DNA from: Thermophilibacter immobilis
Lineage (GTDB): Bacteria; Actinomycetota; Coriobacteriia; Coriobacteriales; Atopobiaceae
NCBI RefSeq assembly: GCF_015277515.1
Contig: NZ_CP063767.1
Coordinates: 62,001-126,000, forward strand
Reading direction: 5' to 3'
Length of the DNA stretch: 64,000 nt
This document shows, one piece after another, positions 28,583-37,853 of this stretch. The position numbers were made by a program, and so were the translations under genes. Below the pieces are notes generated by a model that saw nothing but the letters and a program-made list of their open reading frames with translations, was not told where the DNA came from and searched no databases. Numbering within the stretch: position 1 is the stretch's first letter; the number at the start of each line of letters is the position of its first letter.

Positions 28583-28613
28583 CGTGATTTTGCGCTAACG
28601 CGTGCGGTGGCCC

Positions 28614-28641
28614 GGGCGGCCCCTTGTAAGAGGGGTCGCCC
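28614..28641 (+). promoter_or_regulatory. Hairpin between murP and mupG
   Basis: GGGCGGCCCCTT pairs with AGGGGTCGCCC around a small loop. No T run follows, so this is a candidate attenuator or processing site that would lower mupG relative to murP. Confidence 0.5.
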
Positions 28642-28660
28642 CGTTCATAGGGAGACAGAC

Positions 28661-29716
28661 ATGCAGACGGGTATCTCGCTTTATCTGGGGAGTGACCTTG
28701 AGGTAAACGAGCGAGTTATCGCGTGCGCGCGCAGGGCGCACGTGAGCTATGCGTTCACTTCGCTGCATATTCCCGAGGAGTCTGGCGTCGACTACGGACG
28801 TGGCGTCCGCCATCTGCTGGGACTACTTGATGCAGCAGATATCTCGCTGATTGCAGACGTTGGTCCGGATACCTGCGAGAAGCTTGGCTGTTCGCGCATC
28901 GAGGATCTGGCTGAGATGGGTGTCACGCATGTGCGTCTTGACTACGGCTTTGACCCGCAACAGACAGCCCAGCTCTCAAGAACCTTCCATATTGTATGTA
29001 ATGCGTCGACTGTGTCCGCACAGGAAGTCTCTGTTTGGCGCGAGTCAGGCGCTGATCTCACCCGCTTTGCCGCTTGTCACAACTACTATCCCAAGCGCTG
29101 GACGGGACTTGATTTGGCAGACGTGCGACGCATGAATCGACGCCTTGCGGCCTATGGGTTTGAGACCATTGGCTTCGTACCGGGAAACAAGACGATGCGC
29201 GGGCCGCTCTTCGAGGGGCTTCCTACGGTTGAGGGACAGCGCAACCAGAGGGACAGGATTGCCGTCAATGCCCTTGAGCTTGCGCTCGACGGTGGGTGTG
29301 ACATCGTAATCGTGGGGGACGTAGACCTGACCGACTCCGGCTGGGACCAGCTGGGACAGCTTTCCAGGGGCTTCGTGGATGTGGGGTGTACGCTGGAATC
29401 CGGTTACGAATACCTTCGCGGCCAGGTGCATCACGACCGAGTTGACTCGAGCCCCTGGGTGTTTCGCTCTCCTGAGTCAAGGACGACCCTTCGCCCCGAG
29501 AGGGCTCTTGCGCCTGACGCAACAGCCGGTGCCCCACGATCCGTGGGGAGCATTGCGGTGTCGAACAGTGCGTATCTGCGCTATGAAGGCGAGCTCGAAA
29601 TTGCGCGCCGAGATCTGCTGGGAGATGTGCGCACGAACGTGGTGGGGCAGGTTGACGCAGAGGACTTGGACTTGCTTTCGTATGTACGCGAGGGGTTTGG
29701 GCTTCGGCTCATATGA
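28661..29716 (+). CDS. mupG: 6-phospho-N-acetylmuramidase MupG (DUF871)
   Basis: The 351-residue protein is a DUF871 family TIM barrel followed by a small beta domain. Conserved blocks are GISLYLGSD at the start, FTSLHIPEE, MGVTHVRLDYGF, CHNYYPKRWTGLD, GFVPGNKTMRGPLFEGLPT and the C-terminal GSIAVSNSAYLRYEGELEIA. In Firmicutes this enzyme cleaves MurNAc-6-P-GlcNAc imported by the PTS. With murR-murQ-murP it completes a cell-wall muropeptide sugar salvage operon. Confidence 0.92.
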   Translation: MQTGISLYLGSDLEVNERVIACARRAHVSYAFTSLHIPEESGVDYGRGVRHLLGLLDAADISLIADVGPDTCEKLGCSRIEDLAEMGVTHVRLDYGFDPQQTAQLSRTFHIVCNASTVSAQEVSVWRESGADLTRFAACHNYYPKRWTGLDLADVRRMNRRLAAYGFETIGFVPGNKTMRGPLFEGLPTVEGQRNQRDRIAVNALELALDGGCDIVIVGDVDLTDSGWDQLGQLSRGFVDVGCTLESGYEYLRGQVHHDRVDSSPWVFRSPESRTTLRPERALAPDATAGAPRSVGSIAVSNSAYLRYEGELEIARRDLLGDVRTNVVGQVDAEDLDLLSYVREGFGLRLI

Positions 29717-29727
29717 TCTTGCCCCCA

Positions 29728-29801
29728 GAACTCCCCGTCTGGTTTAGTCACTTTGAGGCGCTCTTCTCGTCTCTGTTTTGACTAAACCAGACGGGGAGTT
29801 C
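29728..29801. repeat. Perfect 23-bp inverted repeat between mupG and clpB
   Basis: Arms at 29728-29750 and 29779-29801 (beginning GAACTCCCCGTCTGG) are identical in inverted orientation around a 28-base loop. No T run follows on either strand. It lies 11 bases after the mupG stop and may be a factor-independent hairpin terminator or a small mobile-element remnant. Confidence 0.7.
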
Positions 29802-29863
29802 GTTGTGCATGTGACAAGGAGATACCAAGCTTGATTTTTTCCCCACGTCTCGCAAACCACATA

Positions 29864-29886
29864 ATCTAATATAAAGGCACTTAGAT
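29864..29886 (+). promoter_or_regulatory. Candidate HspR operator of clpB
   Basis: ATCTAAT-N9-CTTAGAT, 70 bases before clpB. The right arm is followed by TTTTCGTATAAAC, offering a -10 (TATAAA) at the same relative position as in the dnaK promoter. Confidence 0.6.
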
Positions 29887-29956
29887 TTTCGTATAAACCT
29901 ACGCTTAAGGGGGAACACTAAGTATCGATTAACTATGTCCCGGAAGGGAGAGCACT

Positions 29957-32626
29957 ATGAGGATAGACAAGTGGGCCGTCACGGCTCAGGAGGCGCTGCA
30001 GTCGGCGCTCGGCGTTGCCGCCGACGCTGAGGCGGGTCAGCTGCGGCCCATTCACCTGCTCAAGGCCCTGCTCAGCTCCGGCGAGCACAATCTGTCCGCC
30101 ATCATTGAGCGCGTTGGGGCGGATCCCGCGGCTATCGAGCAGCAGGTCGATCAGGCTATGGCTAACCAGCCCAAGGTCAGTGGCGGCAACGAGCAGATGG
30201 GCGTGAGCAATGAGCTTGTGCGCGTGGGCAACGCGGCCGAGAAGCTCGCCACCAAGATGGGCGACTCCTACGTCACCTCCGAGCACCTGCTCTGCGCGCT
30301 CGCAGACGACAAGTCCGATGCCGGCAGCATTCTCAAGTCCGCTGGCGTCACGGGCAAGCGCGTCGAGAGCGCTTACGACGACCTGCGCGGAGACGAGCAC
30401 GTGACCAGCCAGGACTCCAAGCCCGAGTTCGAGGCCCTCGAGAAGTACGGTCGCAACGTGACCGACCTTGCGCGCCAGAACAAGCTCGACCCGGTTATCG
30501 GCCGCGTCGAGGAGATTCGCCGTACCATCCAGGTGCTCTCGCGTCGCACCAAGAACAACCCCGTTCTTATCGGCGAGCCGGGCGTGGGCAAGACAGCCAT
30601 CGTTGAGGGCCTGGCCCAGCGCATCGTCTCCGGCGACGTGCCCACCACCCTGCGCGACAAGGACCTCGTTGAGCTGGATATGTCCGCGCTCGTGGCCGGT
30701 GCCAAGTACCGCGGCGAGTTCGAGGACCGACTCAAGTCCGTGCTCAAGGAGATTGAGAAGGCCAACGGCCAGATCATCCTCTTCATCGACGAGCTCCACA
30801 CCATCGTAGGTGCGGGCGCGACCGAGGGCTCCATGGACGCGGGCAACATTTTGAAGCCCGCCCTGGCCCGCGGCACGCTGCACGCCATCGGTGCCACCAC
30901 GCTTGATGAATATCGCAAGTACATAGAGAAGGACGCCGCGCTGGCCCGCCGCTTCCAGACGGTTCTGGTCTCGGAGCCCACGGTTGAGGACACCGTCTCC
31001 ATCCTGCGTGGCCTCAAGGAGCGCTACGAGCAGCACCACCGCGTGCGCATCATGGACTCCGCGCTCGTCTCGGCGGCCGACCTCTCCAACCGCTACATAT
31101 CCGACCGCTTCCTGCCCGACAAGGCCATCGACCTCGTGGACGAGGCCGCGAGCCGCCTGCGCATGGAGCTCGACTCCATGCCTGCGGACATTGACGCTGT
31201 CGACCGCCAGCTCACCCAGATGCAGATTGAGGAGCAGGCCCTCATGAAGGAGGAGGACACGGCTTCCAAGGAGCGCCTCGCGACCCTGCGCGGCGAGATT
31301 GCCACCACGCGCGAGAAGCTCGACAGCATGAAGGCCAACTGGCAAAACGAGAAGAGCGCGATCGATCGCGTGCAGGACCTCAAGTCCAAGATTGAGGACG
31401 CCAAGGCCGAGATGGAGCGGGTGACGCGCTCGGGTGACCTCGCGCGCGCCTCCGAGCTGCGCTATTCCACGATTCCCGGTCTTCAGCGCGACTACGACGA
31501 GGCGGAGAAGGCGCTCAGCGCCAAGCAGGAGGCGGGCGGGCTTCTCAAGGAGGAGGTAACCTCCGAGGAGATTGCCGAGGTCGTCTCCGCGTGGACGGGC
31601 GTGCCCGTTTCCAAGATGATGCAGGGCGAGATGGACAAGCTCAAGAACCTGGAGGATGAGCTGCACCATCGCGTGGTGGGCCAGGACGAGGCCGTCTCGG
31701 CCGTTGCCGCCGCCGTGCGCCGCAGCCGCGCGGGGCTCTCTGACCCCGATCGACCCATCGGCAGCTTCTTCTTCCTGGGCCCCACCGGCGTGGGCAAGAC
31801 CGAGCTCGCCAAGGCGCTCGCTGAGTGCCTGTTCGATGACGAGCGCTCGCTCGTGCGCATCGACATGTCCGAGTACATGGAGAAGTTCAGCGTCCAGCGC
31901 CTCATCGGCGCGCCTCCCGGATACGTGGGCTACGACGAGGGGGGCCAGCTCACCGAGGCCGTGCGACGCCATCCTTACTCCGTCATCCTGCTCGACGAGA
32001 TGGAGAAGGCCCATCCCGATGTCTTTAACATCCTTCTTCAGGTGCTCGACGACGGGCGTCTTACAGATGGCCAGGGTCGCGTCGTGAGCTTCAAGAACAC
32101 GATCATCATCATGACGTCCAACGTGGGCAGCCAGTTCATCGCTGCCGCCAATGCGACGAGCGACCCCGAGGAGGTCCAGCGCCAGGTCAACGAGGCGCTG
32201 CGTCAGACCTTCAAGCCGGAGTTCCTCAACCGCATCGATGACGTCGTGGTCTTCCATCCGCTTGGCCTGTCCGACATCGAGCAGATCGTGGACATCCAGC
32301 TACGCGACGTGCGCGAGCGTCTTGCGCGTGACCGCATTCAGCTCGAGCTCACGCCTTCTGCAGTGCAGTCTTTGGCACTCGACGGTCTTGATCCGGTCTA
32401 CGGTGCTCGCCCGCTCAAGCGCCTCATTCAGCGCCAGGTGGTGGACAACGTGGCTAACCTTATCATCGACGGCAAGCTTGCCGAGGGTGATGTGGTCCGC
32501 GTGGACGTGGGGGACGACGACCGTCTGTTTGCCGCGCGCGACGATGCGGCCTCCGAGAAGAGGCGCTTCAAGGAGGATCCTGCCGCGTCCGAGGACGTTC
32601 CGCTTGAGCCGGACGCGCTGGAGTAA
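29957..32626 (+). CDS. clpB: Disaggregase ClpB (Hsp100)
   Basis: The 889-residue AAA+ protein has the ClpB N-domain (about 1-145), NBD1 with Walker A GEPGVGKT and arginine finger region, and the long coiled-coil middle domain (about 400-520, [18 protein letters not shown]). NBD2 follows with Walker [16 protein letters not shown] and Walker [13 protein letters not shown]. It solubilises aggregated proteins with DnaK. It is a single-gene unit with its own heat-shock operator and a strong terminator. Confidence 0.98.
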   Translation: MRIDKWAVTAQEALQSALGVAADAEAGQLRPIHLLKALLSSGEHNLSAIIERVGADPAAIEQQVDQAMANQPKVSGGNEQMGVSNELVRVGNAAEKLATKMGDSYVTSEHLLCALADDKSDAGSILKSAGVTGKRVESAYDDLRGDEHVTSQDSKPEFEALEKYGRNVTDLARQNKLDPVIGRVEEIRRTIQVLSRRTKNNPVLIGEPGVGKTAIVEGLAQRIVSGDVPTTLRDKDLVELDMSALVAGAKYRGEFEDRLKSVLKEIEKANGQIILFIDELHTIVGAGATEGSMDAGNILKPALARGTLHAIGATTLDEYRKYIEKDAALARRFQTVLVSEPTVEDTVSILRGLKERYEQHHRVRIMDSALVSAADLSNRYISDRFLPDKAIDLVDEAASRLRMELDSMPADIDAVDRQLTQMQIEEQALMKEEDTASKERLATLRGEIATTREKLDSMKANWQNEKSAIDRVQDLKSKIEDAKAEMERVTRSGDLARASELRYSTIPGLQRDYDEAEKALSAKQEAGGLLKEEVTSEEIAEVVSAWTGVPVSKMMQGEMDKLKNLEDELHHRVVGQDEAVSAVAAAVRRSRAGLSDPDRPIGSFFFLGPTGVGKTELAKALAECLFDDERSLVRIDMSEYMEKFSVQRLIGAPPGYVGYDEGGQLTEAVRRHPYSVILLDEMEKAHPDVFNILLQVLDDGRLTDGQGRVVSFKNTIIIMTSNVGSQFIAAANATSDPEEVQRQVNEALRQTFKPEFLNRIDDVVVFHPLGLSDIEQIVDIQLRDVRERLARDRIQLELTPSAVQSLALDGLDPVYGARPLKRLIQRQVVDNVANLIIDGKLAEGDVVRVDVGDDDRLFAARDDAASEKRRFKEDPAASEDVPLEPDALE

Positions 32627-32650
32627 TAGTTTGCGATTTGGCCCTTTTGC

Positions 32651-32690
32651 GGCGCCCGGCAGGTATGTGTCGGGCGCCGTCTTCTTGTTC
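32651..32690 (+). terminator. Rho-independent terminator of clpB
   Basis: GGCGCCCG pairs with CGGGCGCC around a 12-base loop, followed by GTCTTCTTGTTCT. It lies 25 bases after the stop codon. Confidence 0.8.
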
Positions 32691-32739
32691 TCTAAATCTA
32701 AGAGCCCTGCCTGATATTCAGCGCTTACCCTCCCAGCTT

Positions 32740-32971
32740 GGGCCTTCAATACACATTTTCCTCGGCCCGAATGCAGTTTGGCCCTTCGACGCGCACTCCC
32801 TTGGGGTCCACCTCCGACCAGCCAGGAAAGTATGCAATACCCACAGTTGACAACAGCTGTTTTACAGAAAAATATATCATTCGATATATGATTAATTCCC
32901 GATAGGTCAAAAAGGTGCGCGTCGAAGGGCAAAACTACATTCGACTTTGGGATTTTGTGTATTGAAGGCCC
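32740..32971. repeat. Large palindromic repeat element, copy 1
   Basis: Outer arms 32740-32796 and 32915-32971 are imperfect inverted repeats (each contains CCTTCGACGCGCAC or its complement). The inner part has an AT-rich segment with AATTAATCATATATCGAATG on the minus strand. A homologous copy in the opposite orientation is at 46687-46917. It encodes nothing credible. Confidence 0.75.
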
Positions 32972-33406
32972 AAACTGCAAGAGTAGACGCTTGCGTATGG
33001 CATTGCCGCCTACTAGAAGCGCTCCGGCGGGAGAAGTGGGGCAACCCCGTCTGGGGGCGCTCCGCTTGAGTCTGGCATACGGAAGCGTGCGTCCTTCAAT
33101 TGGTAGCCCTAGAGTCTTGGGAGCCGAGCACAACTCAAGTCAATTCTTGGTGTTTAAATAAAAAATACATCTAGAAACTGGTATTATAAATTAGAGATAT
33201 GCGGTACCTATAATTAGATACCACGTCATTTATTGATAAATAAATTCATTTAATGATGTAACGTTCACACTATAAAGTGCTACCGTTCGCCGTTTGTCGA
33301 GGAAGGTTTACAGCTCTCATAACACAGACTGAAAAGGTCTGTTCACGAGCCTTTTCTCGTTTGACCACTCGAAGAGCGCCCCAAAAGAACAAGGAGGGAC
33401 GGTAGC
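32972..33406 (+). promoter_or_regulatory. AT-rich leader and promoter region of the GH31 gene
   Basis: The left part is unremarkable. From 33170 to 33290 the DNA becomes strongly AT-rich and contains short dyads (GGTACC...GATACC near 33203-33222) and a -10 candidate TATAAA at 33271-33276. A good ribosome binding site (AAGGAGGGACGG) precedes the ATG at 33407. The gene therefore still has an intact expression signal although its product is truncated. Confidence 0.5.
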
Positions 33407-35222
33407 ATGAAAAGAAAGCATGTACAGAAAGTCGCGCGAGGAGGGGTTGGTCTCAGCCTGGCCCTCTCACTCGTCGCTAATGTAGTACTGCCCACAGCGG
33501 CGCTCGCGGCCAAGTCCCCAGGCATCGCAGATGTTGGTACGCAGAGCGTCGGAGGATCACTGACCTCGGTGGAGGGCGTCACTCAAGACGACACCGACGC
33601 CAACGTTGTCTACGTCACCTTCAATGACGGCATTATGGGGAAGATCACCTTTCTCGAGGACGGCATCTTCCGCTACAACGTGGATCCCTCGGGCGCGTTC
33701 TCCGAGTACGCCACGCCGCGTCAGGCGAGCCAGACCGCCAGGATTCAGCAGTACCCGGACAAGTCGGACGAGTACAGCCATCCCGCGACCAGCATCGCGA
33801 ACGCGGGCGACGCGTTCACGGTCTCCGCGGGCGACACCACGATCTCCTTCGACAAGGACACGGCGCTCATGAGCGTTTCGGTGGGCGACAAGACCGTCAT
33901 GAGCGAGTCCGCGCCCCTCTCGCTCAGCGCGGGCTCCACGGTGCAGACCCTCACGGAGAACAACGGCGAGAACTTCTTTGGCGGCGGAACCCAGAACGGT
34001 CGCTTCGTCCACACGGGCAATAGCATTAACATCGCGAACGAGGCCAGCTGGGTCGACGAGGGCGTCTCCAGCCCCAACCCGTTCTACTGGACGTCCAACG
34101 GCTACGGCGTTTTGCGCAACACGTTCCAAGACGGAACGTACGACTTCGGCAAGACCTCCTCGGGCGCCGTCACCACGACGCACAAGGAGAACGAGCTCGA
34201 CGCCTACTACTTCGTGACAAGCGATACGGGCAGCTCTGCCGTGACTCAGGACATGCTCCAGGATTTCTACAAGGTCACCGGCAACCCGGTCCTGCTCCCG
34301 GAGTACGCCTTCTACCTCGGTCACCTCAACGCCTACAACCGCGACTCCTGGAGCACCGACAACTCCTCCGGAGGCAAGGCGTGGACCATCAAGGAGGGGG
34401 AGCCCTCCACGAGCGCGGGCACCACTACCTACGAGAAGAACATGCAGGGCGACGCGCCCGTCGCCTCAGGCCTGAGCATTGAGACGCTTAACGGCCACGG
34501 CCCCACCGTCTCCGGGGACAAGCTCGAAGGCGTCAACTTCAGTCGTGAGTTCTCCGCGCAGGCGGTCATCGACCGCTATGCGGACAACGACATGCCGCTC
34601 GGGTGGTTCCTTCCAAACGACGGTTACGGTGCCGGTTATGGCCAGAACGGCTACTTCATGACCGGCGGTGTGAACGCGGACGGCACGAGCTCCTCTGAGC
34701 GTCTCGCCGCCGTGGCCGCCAACGTGGACAACCTCGCGGAGTTCACGGACTACGCTAACAAGCACGGCGTGAGCACGGGCCTCTGGACCCAGTCCTACCT
34801 CGTGCCCGACTCCAACTCCGGCACCATGTGGCAGCGCCTGCGCGACTTCGACGCCGAGGTCAAGGTCGGCGGCGTTACCACGCTCAAGACCGACGTGGCC
34901 TGGGTCGGCGCCGGCTACTCCATGGAGCTCAGCGGCGTCAAGCAGGCCTATGACATCGTGACCACGGGCGTGAACGCGCGACCGAACATCATCACCCTGT
35001 GCGGCTGGGCCGGCACGCAGCGCTTCGGCGCCATCTGGACTGGTGACCAGACGGGCGGCAACTGGGAGTACATCCGCTTCCACATCCCGACCTACATTGG
35101 CCAGAGCCTGGCGGGTAACCCCAACATCGGCTCGGACATGGACGGCATCTTTGGCGGCTCAGCCCTTATCGCCACGCGCGACCAGGAGTGGAAGACGTTC
35201 ACTCCGCTCATGCTCGACATGG
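33407..35222 (+). pseudogene. GH31 glycosidase, 5' fragment (signal peptide and catalytic domain)
   Basis: The first 605 codons encode a signal peptide (hydrophobic 13-32, cleavage after ALA), a galactose-mutarotase-like N-domain and most of the GH31 barrel. The likely nucleophile Asp is in TTLKTDVAWVG and the acid/base Asp in AIWTGDQTG, 51 residues apart. That spacing and the attached modules recall GH31 alpha-N-acetylgalactosaminidases of gut bacteria that act on mucin-type glycans, but the substrate is inference. The frame is broken after LMLDM by a 6.4-kb insertion. Translation then adds one codon and stops at TGA 35225-35227. The catalytic Asp pair is retained, but the barrel end is lost, so activity is unlikely. 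Confidence 0.88.
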
Positions 35223-35439
35223 CTTGAAACAAGCACCTGAATGTCTACATTTTCCGTCCGTACGCGGGAACTGCTCAAAGCCGAAAATCGGCGTTTTTAC
35301 AGGTGCTCTCCGTTTGCGGAAACTTGTCCATGCGCTTTCTCTACCATATATATACGGCAGGCAGGAGGGAGGCCATCGTCTCGACCTGCTCCATTGCAGC
35401 TTGCTACTTCATTATTACGGTCTCAACCCTGTCTGCCGC

Positions 35440-35492
35440 TAACTTGGTCGGTATCTTGGTCGCTTATCTTGGTCGGTCACCGATCAAGTCGT
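35440..35492 (+). repeat. Direct repeat near the left end of the insertion
   Basis: About 53 bases rich in the unit TTGGTCGGT, ending in a dyad CTTGGTCGGT-C-ACCGATCAAG. It matches 41580-41632 with a few changes in the same orientation. It is probably a transposase-binding end sequence. Confidence 0.65.
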
Positions 35493-35522
35493 TTCTTCTT
35501 GAACCGGTTCCGTCATGACTCC

Positions 35523-35574
35523 AATGTCCGGTTTTCTATTTGAATGTCCGGTTTTGCTTTTCAATGTCCGGTTT
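35523..35574 (+). repeat. Three tandem repeats with 20-bp period
   Basis: AATGTCCGGTTT occurs at 35523, 35543 and 35563, exactly 20 bases apart, with variable 8-base spacers. Multiple end repeats of this kind are typical of IS21-type insertion sequences, so this may be the stump of such an element. No transposase remains beside it. Confidence 0.65.
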
Positions 35575-35667
35575 CTACCGTCGCAGATTCTCGACTGGCA
35601 TTCTGCTACTGGCTCCGCGACACCTCCAATCTGCAATCGTTAAAAAGTATGGCCACCGATGAAAGAT

Positions 35668-36213
35668 TTAATCGGCGCTGTCGGTGTATCCGAAATGGTC
35701 TCTGACCTTCTGATGCGTCGTCTTATCATTAAGCATGTAGGCTACAAGCGGGACTGTCGTCATTCCTTTCTCCCAGTAGCCGTCGTTAATATCCGTCACA
35801 TATTTCTTCCATGCAACTCCGATAAATACTTCCTTGTTGGGATCAAGTTTCTCCTTGGATTCCTCGGATTTCCACGGCGCGTCTGCTACAGGAGTTGAAG
35901 CGCCGTCGACCATCACTTTGAAGTTCTTCATCGGCACAGCGGTTGATGTGCATTCGCCAATACCTACAAAGCCATATCCAGCGATATGGCAATAAACCGT
36001 ATCTCCGACCTGAACGTTATAAATAGATTTCCCGCTGCCGCCAAGGTTCGCAGACAGGAATCCGTATTCCAGAGCGTCTGGCCAGCTTCTTTCTGCATAG
36101 CCGACTGTAAATTCACGGCCCTTCTCGTTCTTGAAGAAGTCCTTCTCATCGTCATCGGCCCATCCACCAACGATTTCCTTAATGGCGTCTGGATTCCAGA
36201 TGTCACTTGCCAT
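35668..36213 (-). CDS. PUA-like domain protein, probable C-terminal remnant of a NucS-like (DUF91) protein
   Basis: The 181-residue product contains WPDALEYGFLSANLGGSGKS, VQVGDTVYCHIAGYGFVGIGE, FIGVAWKKYV and TTHQKVRDHFGY. This pattern resembles the second half of endonuclease-like proteins with an N-terminal DUF91 nuclease domain. No nuclease motif is present upstream; the sequence beyond its 5' end switches to the SemiSWEET gene. It is probably a truncated gene, although an ATG is available. No ribosome binding site is obvious. Confidence 0.5.
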   Translation of the reverse strand: MASDIWNPDAIKEIVGGWADDDEKDFFKNEKGREFTVGYAERSWPDALEYGFLSANLGGSGKSIYNVQVGDTVYCHIAGYGFVGIGECTSTAVPMKNFKVMVDGASTPVADAPWKSEESKEKLDPNKEVFIGVAWKKYVTDINDGYWEKGMTTVPLVAYMLNDKTTHQKVRDHFGYTDSAD

Positions 36214-36270
36214 TCTCAGATAGATCTCAGCCCGGTCTGCGATGCTTTGCTTACTGAAGTCAGGAATCGC

Positions 36271-36522
36271 ATGAAAGCCATGCTTGTCGGCCGGATTGCC
36301 AGCATCATGTCAATTCTGATGTACGTCTCATATATTCCGCAGATCATCAACAACTTGCACGGCCAATATGGCAATCCCATGCAGCCGCTGGTTGCCTCCA
36401 TCAACAGCTCCTTTTGGTGCAGCTACGCCCTTTTGCAGAAGTACAAGGACTGGCCGGTCTTTATTGCCAATGTCCCTGGCATTATCTTCGGCCTGATCAC
36501 TTTTGTAACTGCCTTGCACTAA
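36271..36522 (+). CDS. SemiSWEET-type PQ-loop sugar transporter
   Basis: The 83-residue protein has three transmembrane helices with the PQ-loop signature MYVSYIPQIINNLHG in the first and IANVPGIIFGLITFVTAL in the third, the usual size and motif of bacterial SemiSWEETs, which dimerise to move sugars. The ATG at 36271 has a weak ribosome binding site and upstream codons in the same frame (TEVRNR) are open. The true N-terminus may therefore have been trimmed at the recombination joint near 36215-36270. Confidence 0.8.
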   Translation: MKAMLVGRIASIMSILMYVSYIPQIINNLHGQYGNPMQPLVASINSSFWCSYALLQKYKDWPVFIANVPGIIFGLITFVTALH

Positions 36523-36550
36523 GCCGTCTTCATCTTTCTTTTTCGATAGT

Positions 36551-36589
36551 AAAAAATCTCCTCCTAGTAATCTAGAGGGAGATTTTTCT
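36551..36589. terminator. Bidirectional terminator between SemiSWEET and the Crp/Fnr gene
   Basis: AAAAATCTCCTC and GAGGGAGATTTTT form a stem with A run on one side and T run on the other, so it can end both convergent transcripts. Confidence 0.85.
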
Positions 36590-36595
36590 TGTCTA

Positions 36596-37246
36596 TTACA
36601 AGTCCAGCAGGCCATCTTCATCAAGGATTTTCACCTGCTTGCCTGTCCTTTTCAGATAGCCCATTTTTTCGAGGAGTTTGAATTTGCGGGAGAGGGTTTC
36701 GGGAGTAGTTCCCAAGTAGAGGGCGATATCTTTCATCTTCATGGACAGCTGGACCTGGTCGCTTCCAGCCACTTTAGCCAAGTCGAGCAGGTAGCTGGCC
36801 AGCCTTTCTTCGACCCGCTTCATGGCCAGGAACTGGGTCTGTCTTTCCGTGGCCAGCAGCTTCTGGGTGCTGAGTTCCAGCAGTTTGAGGGAGAGCTGGG
36901 GATTTTCTAGGAGGACCCGGTTGAAGTCGGCCTTGCTCAAGCTGCAGATTTCCGTATTCTCCATGGCCTGGCCGAAGAAGCTGTCGTTTTCCAGGCCAAA
37001 AAGCTGCTTTTCCCCTTCATAGTCACCCGGCTGGGCAACCCGGAGCAGCTGCTCGCGGCCGCTGGCGGACAGCTGGTAAACCTTCATGTTTCCCCGGGCC
37101 ACGATCTGCAGCTTTTCATCCCCTGGCTGAAAAATCGTCTCACCTTTTTGATAGCGCCGGTGGCTGGCCAGGGAATTGATCTTAAGCTGGTCTTTTTCTG
37201 GCAGGTCCACGAATAAGGGAACCAGGCTGACACATATATGCTGCAT
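36596..37246 (-). CDS. Crp/Fnr-family transcriptional regulator (FLP-like)
   Basis: The 216-residue protein has a cyclic-nucleotide-type effector domain (about 15-125; KGETIFQPGDEKLQIVARGNMKVYQ), a dimerisation helix, and a C-terminal winged helix with the recognition region MKDIALYLGTTPETLSRKFKLLEKMGYL. One Cys lies near the start (QHICVSLVPLF), as in lactococcal FLP proteins that may respond to redox or metal. It is the last gene of a four-gene leftward unit with the P-type ATPase. An exact FNR-type box lies before that ATPase, which makes this protein the likely activator. Confidence 0.85.
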   Translation of the reverse strand: MQHICVSLVPLFVDLPEKDQLKINSLASHRRYQKGETIFQPGDEKLQIVARGNMKVYQLSASGREQLLRVAQPGDYEGEKQLFGLENDSFFGQAMENTEICSLSKADFNRVLLENPQLSLKLLELSTQKLLATERQTQFLAMKRVEERLASYLLDLAKVAGSDQVQLSMKMKDIALYLGTTPETLSRKFKLLEKMGYLKRTGKQVKILDEDGLLDL

Positions 37247-37270
37247 TTTGCTCTTCTCTGCTGGTAAAAA

Positions 37271-37552
37271 TTAGCCCTGGACCAAGTGGTCGAATTCTTC
37301 CAGGGTCTGATAGGTCTTAGTCATCGCCCCGCAGGCGTCGGCCGGAATGGCGTAATCCGCGGTCAAGGACCGCAGCTTGCTGAAGTCGGCAGTCAAGTCT
37401 TCCTGGCCGGCTTTCACCTTCTTTTGGATGTCTTCATAAACCTTGCGGACTTCAAAGACTTCCGGGTGGTGGGCGCCGTGGGCCTTGGTAATTGCCTGCG
37501 TATATAAGTCTAACATTTCATCGTTCTTGGTAAAAAATTCCTTGATCATCAT
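37271..37552 (-). CDS. Small helical protein of the metal cassette, function unknown
   Basis: The 93-residue protein is predicted all-helical, with His residues in KAHGAHHPEVFEVRKVYEDI and one Cys (PADACGAMTKTY). I recall similar small proteins beside metal ATPases and Fnr-like regulators in lactobacilli, but know no function. The His cluster would allow metal binding. It lies 24 bases before the Crp/Fnr gene and follows AAGGAG. Confidence 0.7.
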   Translation of the reverse strand: MMIKEFFTKNDEMLDLYTQAITKAHGAHHPEVFEVRKVYEDIQKKVKAGQEDLTADFSKLRSLTADYAIPADACGAMTKTYQTLEEFDHLVQG

Positions 37553-37603
37553 TTTTCTCCTTTTTTCTTGATTAGTCGTTTTTCTTGTTTTTGCTTTTTT
37601 CTC

Positions 37604-37831
37604 TTATTTAGCGCTGGCCTTCAAGACGTCATAGCCGATATTCTTCACGGCTTGAGTGATCGTGTCCAAATTGGTTTTTTCCGGGTCGAAGTTGGCCTTG
37701 GCCTTGCTTGCGTTGAAGAGGACCTTGACGCTGGTCTTTTCAACCCCGTCGACATTGGCGATGGCCCCCGCGATCTTCTGCATGCAGGTCGGGCAGGCTA
37801 ATGTTTCAAGTTGTAAAATTGCTTTTTGCAT
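37604..37831 (-). CDS. Free-standing heavy-metal-associated (HMA/CopZ-like) domain protein
   Basis: The 75-residue protein is a single HMA domain with a CPTCMQKI metal-binding loop (CxxC), the ferredoxin-like beta-alpha-beta pattern and the GVEKTSVKV strand. It would bind a soft metal ion and deliver it to the ATPase encoded 22 bases upstream, which itself has no HMA domain. In most related systems the loop starts MxCxxC; here the residue before the first Cys is Ala. Confidence 0.88.
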   Translation of the reverse strand: MQKAILQLETLACPTCMQKIAGAIANVDGVEKTSVKVLFNASKAKANFDPEKTNLDTITQAVKNIGYDVLKASAK

Positions 37832-37853
37832 GATTTCTTGTCCTTTCTTTTTT

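Noticed and set aside
35523-35574. Short CRISPR-like array
   Set aside because: Only three units of 12 conserved bases with 8-base spacers, and no cas genes; far too short. Insertion-sequence end repeats explain it better.
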